From positions 1 through 9,417 of the forward strand of contig JAAZIH010000048.1 in NCBI GenBank assembly GCA_012800995.1: a stretch of 9,417 nt of DNA, written 5' to 3'. Below are positions 6,593 through 9,417 of the stretch, piece by piece; the first letter of the stretch is position 1; each line of letters begins with the position of its first letter. The position numbers and the translations under genes were made by a program. The notes under the pieces were generated by a model that did no database searches, was not told the origin of the DNA, and saw nothing but the letters and a program-made list of their open reading frames with translations. This DNA comes from Chloroflexota bacterium (GTDB lineage Bacteria; Chloroflexota; Anaerolineae; Anaerolineales; Anaerolineaceae).

Positions 6593-7015
6593 TTAGTGTT
6601 GACAATCGTCTTGGCTATGATGAGGCATGTTCGCGATTGCCTCAATTTCAACCAGACCACCTTTAGGCAGAGCTGCCACTTGCACAGCGGAACGGGCAGG
6701 CGGATTTATTGTAAAGTATTCAGCATAAATCGCATTTACCTTAGCAAAATCGTTCATGTCCATTAGGAAAACCGTGGTCTTAACAACTTGCTCAAGACTC
6801 GAACCTGCACTTTCAAGAATAGCCTTCAGATTTTTAAGCGCCTGGTGAGTTTGTGCTTCAACGCCACCTTCAACTAAAACTCCGGTTTCTGGGTCAAAAC
6901 CGAGTTGTCCAGAAATGAAAGCCAGATGCCCAATTTTCACACCGACAGAATAAGGCCCAATCGCGGGGGGCACTTGATCACAAGTAATGATTTCTTTATT
7001 GCAGCATTTTTTCAT
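6593..7015 (-). CDS. ridA: RidA-family enamine/imine deaminase
   Basis: This 140-residue Rid (YjgF/YER057c/UK114) protein should hydrolyse reactive enamine or imine intermediates, such as 2-aminoacrylate from serine or threonine dehydratase, in the cytoplasm. Family landmarks are PPAIGPYSVG (16-25), FISGQLGFDPETG (33-45), TTVFLMDMNDFAKVN (80-94) and ARSAVQVAALPKGGLVEIEAIA (from 107). Arg108 matches the conserved arginine that binds the substrate carboxylate, and Glu125 is near the usual acidic residue. The length is slightly above the typical 125-130 because of Cys-rich N-terminal residues (MKKCCNKEIITC) and a polar C-terminus with four His/Cys residues (MPHHSQDDCQH). The ATG at 7015 has GAGAGG at 7031-7026, 10 bases upstream, and a strong extended -10 box further up. 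It precedes the envelope-glycan genes by 25 bases and may share their transcript; a direct role in that pathway is not evident. Symbol given for the family; which Rid subgroup is uncertain. Confidence 0.92.
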   Translation of the reverse strand: MKKCCNKEIITCDQVPPAIGPYSVGVKIGHLAFISGQLGFDPETGVLVEGGVEAQTHQALKNLKAILESAGSSLEQVVKTTVFLMDMNDFAKVNAIYAEYFTINPPARSAVQVAALPKGGLVEIEAIANMPHHSQDDCQH

Positions 7016-7050
7016 AGATGGTAAACCTCTCTTGAGTTTTTATATACGTG

Positions 7051-7059
7051 ATTATATCA
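7051..7059 (-). promoter_or_regulatory. Extended -10 promoter ahead of ridA and the glycan genes
   Basis: The - strand reads TGATATAAT, a perfect extended -10. The transcript would start near 7044 and carry a leader of about 30 bases that includes the GAGAGG ribosome site. There is no -35 match at the expected distance. This is the only clear promoter seen between 7128 and 2061, so it probably drives ridA and the four genes after it. Confidence 0.55.
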
Positions 7060-7061
7060 TC

Positions 7062-7077
7062 GCAGGGCTATCCCTGC
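7062..7077. other. Inverted repeat between the 105-residue gene and ridA
   Basis: GCAGGG-CTAT-CCCTGC forms a 6-bp stem with a 4-base loop, 50 bases past the stop of the gene ending at 7128 and immediately upstream of the ridA -10 box (7051-7059). No T-run follows on the - strand, so a classical terminator is unlikely. It covers the space between the usual -10 and -35 positions, so it could be an operator, or a chance dyad. Confidence 0.35.
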
Positions 7078-7127
7078 CTTAGAATAGTCTGAAACGCGGT
7101 TTTGGATAAACGAATAGCGTGAAGAAA

Positions 7128-7445
7128 TTATGGCTTCCAGTCACCAATGTCTTTCCAGGCATGGTCCAAATGCTCGGCAAGCACTTCGTTCAGTCTGCGT
7201 TTAATGGTCTGGCGCACGGCTGTCATCAGCTCTAAACCACCTATTCGATTAATTTCTTCGCCAATTTGGCGGGCTTCTTTGTGGTGACACTGATAATTAA
7301 AAGGCCCACCTGGAACAAGCGACAGGAAATCATCTGTTTTCCCGATGTGAACCAGTTTGTCAATTTTGCTTTTTACATCAGCTTTCTGCTGAGGGGGTAA
7401 GGCACGAATAGCCGCTTCACCGAATAATGTATTTAACAAACTCAT
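7128..7445 (-). CDS. Small conserved-looking protein of unknown function
   Basis: I do not recognise this 105-residue protein. It is soluble, without a signal peptide or membrane helix, and appears mostly helical. Notable parts are a charged helix at 18-34, LSLVPGGPFNYQCHHKEARQ (41-60) with a Cys-His-His triplet at 53-55, an IGEEINRIGGLELM segment (61-74), and HLDHAWKDIGDWKP at the end (92-105). Clustered His, Cys and Trp could mean a metal or ligand site, but no known metal-site pattern is complete. The ATG at 7445 is supported by AAAGG (7457-7453), 7 bases upstream, and a TATAAT at 7471-7466. It stands alone between the CapA-like lipoprotein gene (92 bases upstream) and ridA (112 bases downstream). 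The ribosome site, promoter and ordinary amino acid composition make it a credible gene. Confidence 0.75.
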   Translation of the reverse strand: MSLLNTLFGEAAIRALPPQQKADVKSKIDKLVHIGKTDDFLSLVPGGPFNYQCHHKEARQIGEEINRIGGLELMTAVRQTIKRRLNEVLAEHLDHAWKDIGDWKP

Positions 7446-7465
7446 AATTTCGCCTTTTTTCTATT

Positions 7466-7471
7466 ATTATA
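7466..7471 (-). promoter_or_regulatory. -10 box of the 105-residue gene
   Basis: TATAAT on the - strand lies 20 bases before the ATG at 7445. The transcript would start near 7459 and carry a very short leader that still includes the AAAGG ribosome site. No -35 hexamer is seen at 16-18 bases. Confidence 0.45.
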
Positions 7472-7537
7472 CATGCTGCACATTCAAATAGCGATAATGT
7501 TCCAAGTGAGTTTATGCCCTATTTGGGGTGATATTCC

Positions 7538-9358
7538 TCACTCCTGGCGCCAGGGCTCTGTTCCTGGCCACCACATACGCGAAGTATCAAAGATTATTTC
7601 CAGCATCTCCGCCCGTTGCTCAGGCGTCGCCCAAGTGGCTTTCACCTTATCCAAAAAACGAATGGTTAATAGCTCTGTGGAAATATGGCGTCCATAATAA
7701 AAAACATGCCGGTCTATAAAACCCCAATCGGTGTATTGCGCCACGCCATATTGGTCGAAAAACAAGTTACCCAAGCCATAGTGCGCGAAACCATCATGCA
7801 CAAATTCCGCATAATGCGGCTGGTGTGCCTGGCTGCCACTGGCAATTACTGCTCCAGCTTCAAGCACACGTCCAAAATCGCGAATCATTTGCGCGTTTGG
7901 CGACCATGTGTAAACCTCTTCATGTTGGAAGGTCACAATGGGCAGATAGCCTTCATGTCTCAGCTGACGCACAGTTTCTTCCATATAATCCATATCGCAA
8001 TGGTAAGCGCCGGTAGATGTTTCACTGGCTTGGGCGAAATTTGGCGACTTGGCATTGCAACCCAGAAACGCGATTTTATTGCCATTGACTTCTAATTTGA
8101 TGGGCGCGCGCGCGTCAAATATATCTTTGCCGCCGCCATAAACTGGCCAGCCCTCTTTGGCATAAAGATCAAGCGTAAACAACATCGCCTCTGAGCCATA
8201 ATCCTGGAAGTGGTCGCCGGTTAGCTCGACCACATCCGTGCCAATTGAGCGCAGAAGCTCCATGTAGGACTCAGGTGAACAAAAGACCAGATATCCACCC
8301 GAACTTTGTTTGGGGCAATTTTCAGCAAAGGGCACTTCGTTGCTGATATGCAAAATATCCGCTTCTTTCAACACATCCGCCAAATCTTCACCGGGTACCA
8401 AAATACCGCGTTCATCCATTCCCACCGCGGTAGCCCTTGCCATGGCAGTGACACCTGTGAGGATAACTGTTGTCAACTTTTCGGAATCATAATTGCTAAA
8501 AGGCAGCAAATCTTCAAATTGAGTTGATGCCATATATTCGATAGTATCTTGTAAACGTGTAGCATCCTCGTTATAAAGTGTTAATGGAATGGTGAGTGCG
8601 TATTGCTCAGAATCGAAACTTTTATGAATAGGGGATTGACCATCCAAGGCAATTACTTTCCAACGTGGATTCAGCTCTTCAAACGCGATAATTGCCCAGG
8701 TTCGCTCACTCGTCCAGGCTTCTTTCATGAACGATTGATAATACTCACCTTTTTCGTCCGGTGTTTTAAAAGTTATTCGGTCAAAGACCTCAACACTCCC
8801 AACTGGTTCACCCCATAACCATGTGAGTGCGTCCAATACGTAAGGATACAGAATGAGGCGATTGAAGTTCTCAGATTCTCCACCTTGCCAAAACCCTTTC
8901 AATTCTTCCACTGAAACTTCGTCCTGAACTGTAGGAAAAGGCGCCACCAGTGCCAACACCATTTCTCCGACTGGATGATCGTTACCTGCTTTGATGAGCG
9001 TACAGGGTTCCTCAAGGCTGGGCATTGGCTCACGGTTGATCATACGCATTATTTCACTTTGTAGGCGAGGAGACAATGGATGATTTGAAGGGACACAAAC
9101 ATAAACAGTTCTGATGGAATCTTCGAATGTCGCTTGAGTTGGCGTGGAGACAATCTCCGGGATGTTGGGTGTCGTTGTTTGAGCAACTTCAGTGGGCATT
9201 GCGGTTTCTGAAGGGATAATTTCAGCTAAATCTTTTGTATTCGCGGTTGGATTATCAGTTGCTTGTGAGCAAGCAGTGAAGAACACTAAAATCATTAATA
9301 GGGAAAAAAGAATGCGCATGAACCTGCGCGATGTTTTTGAAAAATTTATTACTGTCAT
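7538..9358 (-). CDS. Lipoprotein: phosphate-binding-protein-like domain fused to CapA-like domain
   Basis: From the ATG at 9358 this is 606 residues. A lipoprotein signal (basic SKTSRRFMR, hydrophobic core, Cys30 in FFTACS) is followed by a Thr/Pro-rich linker to about 80. Residues 83-281 resemble PstS-type periplasmic binding proteins: ALVAPFPTVQDEVSVEELKG (from 136) and a DGQSPIHKSF...YALTIPL stretch (239-259) match the vPF...isl-eL..iw-G and dG..P.....YPl..pl patterns. Residues 293-557 are a CapA (poly-gamma-glutamate capsule) metallophosphatase-fold domain: LTGVTAMAR (300-308), ISNEVPF (338-344), GDHFQDYG (381-388), TFQHEE (476-481), GSQAHQPH (508-515) and YGLGNLFFDQ (527-536). Some metal ligands are altered. 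It should act outside the membrane, possibly on a surface polymer, but substrate and activity are unknown. An in-frame ATG at 9385 would add 9 residues. I prefer 9358 because TATAAT sits 7 bases upstream and the signal peptide is complete from there. Confidence 0.85.
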   Translation of the reverse strand: MTVINFSKTSRRFMRILFSLLMILVFFTACSQATDNPTANTKDLAEIIPSETAMPTEVAQTTTPNIPEIVSTPTQATFEDSIRTVYVCVPSNHPLSPRLQSEIMRMINREPMPSLEEPCTLIKAGNDHPVGEMVLALVAPFPTVQDEVSVEELKGFWQGGESENFNRLILYPYVLDALTWLWGEPVGSVEVFDRITFKTPDEKGEYYQSFMKEAWTSERTWAIIAFEELNPRWKVIALDGQSPIHKSFDSEQYALTIPLTLYNEDATRLQDTIEYMASTQFEDLLPFSNYDSEKLTTVILTGVTAMARATAVGMDERGILVPGEDLADVLKEADILHISNEVPFAENCPKQSSGGYLVFCSPESYMELLRSIGTDVVELTGDHFQDYGSEAMLFTLDLYAKEGWPVYGGGKDIFDARAPIKLEVNGNKIAFLGCNAKSPNFAQASETSTGAYHCDMDYMEETVRQLRHEGYLPIVTFQHEEVYTWSPNAQMIRDFGRVLEAGAVIASGSQAHQPHYAEFVHDGFAHYGLGNLFFDQYGVAQYTDWGFIDRHVFYYGRHISTELLTIRFLDKVKATWATPEQRAEMLEIIFDTSRMWWPGTEPWRQE

Positions 9359-9365
9359 ATCTTGC

Positions 9366-9371
9366 ATTATA
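9366..9371 (-). promoter_or_regulatory. -10 box of the CapA-like lipoprotein gene, leaderless type
   Basis: TATAAT on the - strand is followed by GCAAGAT and then the ATG at 9358. A weak -35 candidate AAGACG (9394-9389) lies 17 bases upstream. No ribosome site precedes 9358. If this box is used, the ATG at 9385 cannot be the start, because it would lie upstream of the transcript. The region 9386-9417 shows no other clear signal. Confidence 0.45.
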
Positions 9372-9417
9372 CGCCTGTTTTTCATTCCCGTCTTTTCTCT
9401 TGCATGATATGATAGAG

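Noticed and set aside
6577..6605. Possible internal promoter between ridA and the glycosyltransferase (TTGTCA with TTTATA 19 bases later)
   Set aside because: The -35 is a good match, but the spacing is long and the -10 matches at only 3 of 6 positions, so it falls below what I would call.
7020..7127. A small RNA gene or riboswitch ahead of ridA
   Set aside because: Apart from one short hairpin and the promoter there is no structured or conserved leader, and the predicted leader is only about 30 bases.
8306..8527. Open frames of 60-73 codons on the + strand inside the CapA-like gene
   Set aside because: They are antisense to a well-supported coding region with clear conserved motifs, and have no supporting signals.

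Overview
The window looks like part of a chromosome from an uncultured or little-known member of the Chloroflexota, most likely class Anaerolineae. The grounds are family style rather than a marker gene: Thr-Pro-rich linkers on membrane-anchored proteins, tandem FemAB-like genes, and a lipoprotein with a Chloroflexota-type CapA domain. Base composition is moderate and even, and I see no RNA gene, insertion sequence, phage gene or CRISPR array.

Layout. One gene on the + strand at the left edge (109-1077) encodes pseudouridine-5'-phosphate glycosidase. Every other gene is on the - strand, read right to left. A lipoprotein (start 9358, end 7538) joins a phosphate-binding-protein-like domain to a CapA-like metallophosphatase-fold domain. 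A small unknown gene follows (7445-7128). Next is a tight run with its own promoter: ridA (7015-6593), an ExoA-like glycosyltransferase (6567-5560), a polyprenyl-phosphate sugar-1-phosphate transferase (5558-4134) and two FemAB-like aminoacyltransferase paralogues (4131-3154 and 3167-2061). After a 78-base gap with its own promoter comes a two-helix membrane protein with Thr-Pro linkers (1982-1098), which converges on psuG with 20 bases between the stop codons.

How the genes work together. The last four genes of the ridA run are separated by -14, +2 and +1 bases and are probably translationally coupled. The phosphotransferase should place a sugar phosphate on a polyprenyl carrier, the glycosyltransferase could extend it, and the FemAB-like enzymes could add amino acids either to peptidoglycan or to the lipid-linked glycan. 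No flippase, polymerase or export gene is present, so this is either part of a larger locus or a minimal lipid-linked glycan pathway. The target of the FemAB pair is the main open question.

Signals. Genes inside the run have clear Shine-Dalgarno sequences. Three genes that start their own transcripts (psuG, the Thr-Pro membrane protein and the CapA-like lipoprotein) instead have a -10 hexamer only 6-7 bases before the start codon and no convincing ribosome site, which suggests leaderless mRNAs. The 1-108 region holds only the psuG promoter candidate, and no gap exceeds 300 bases.
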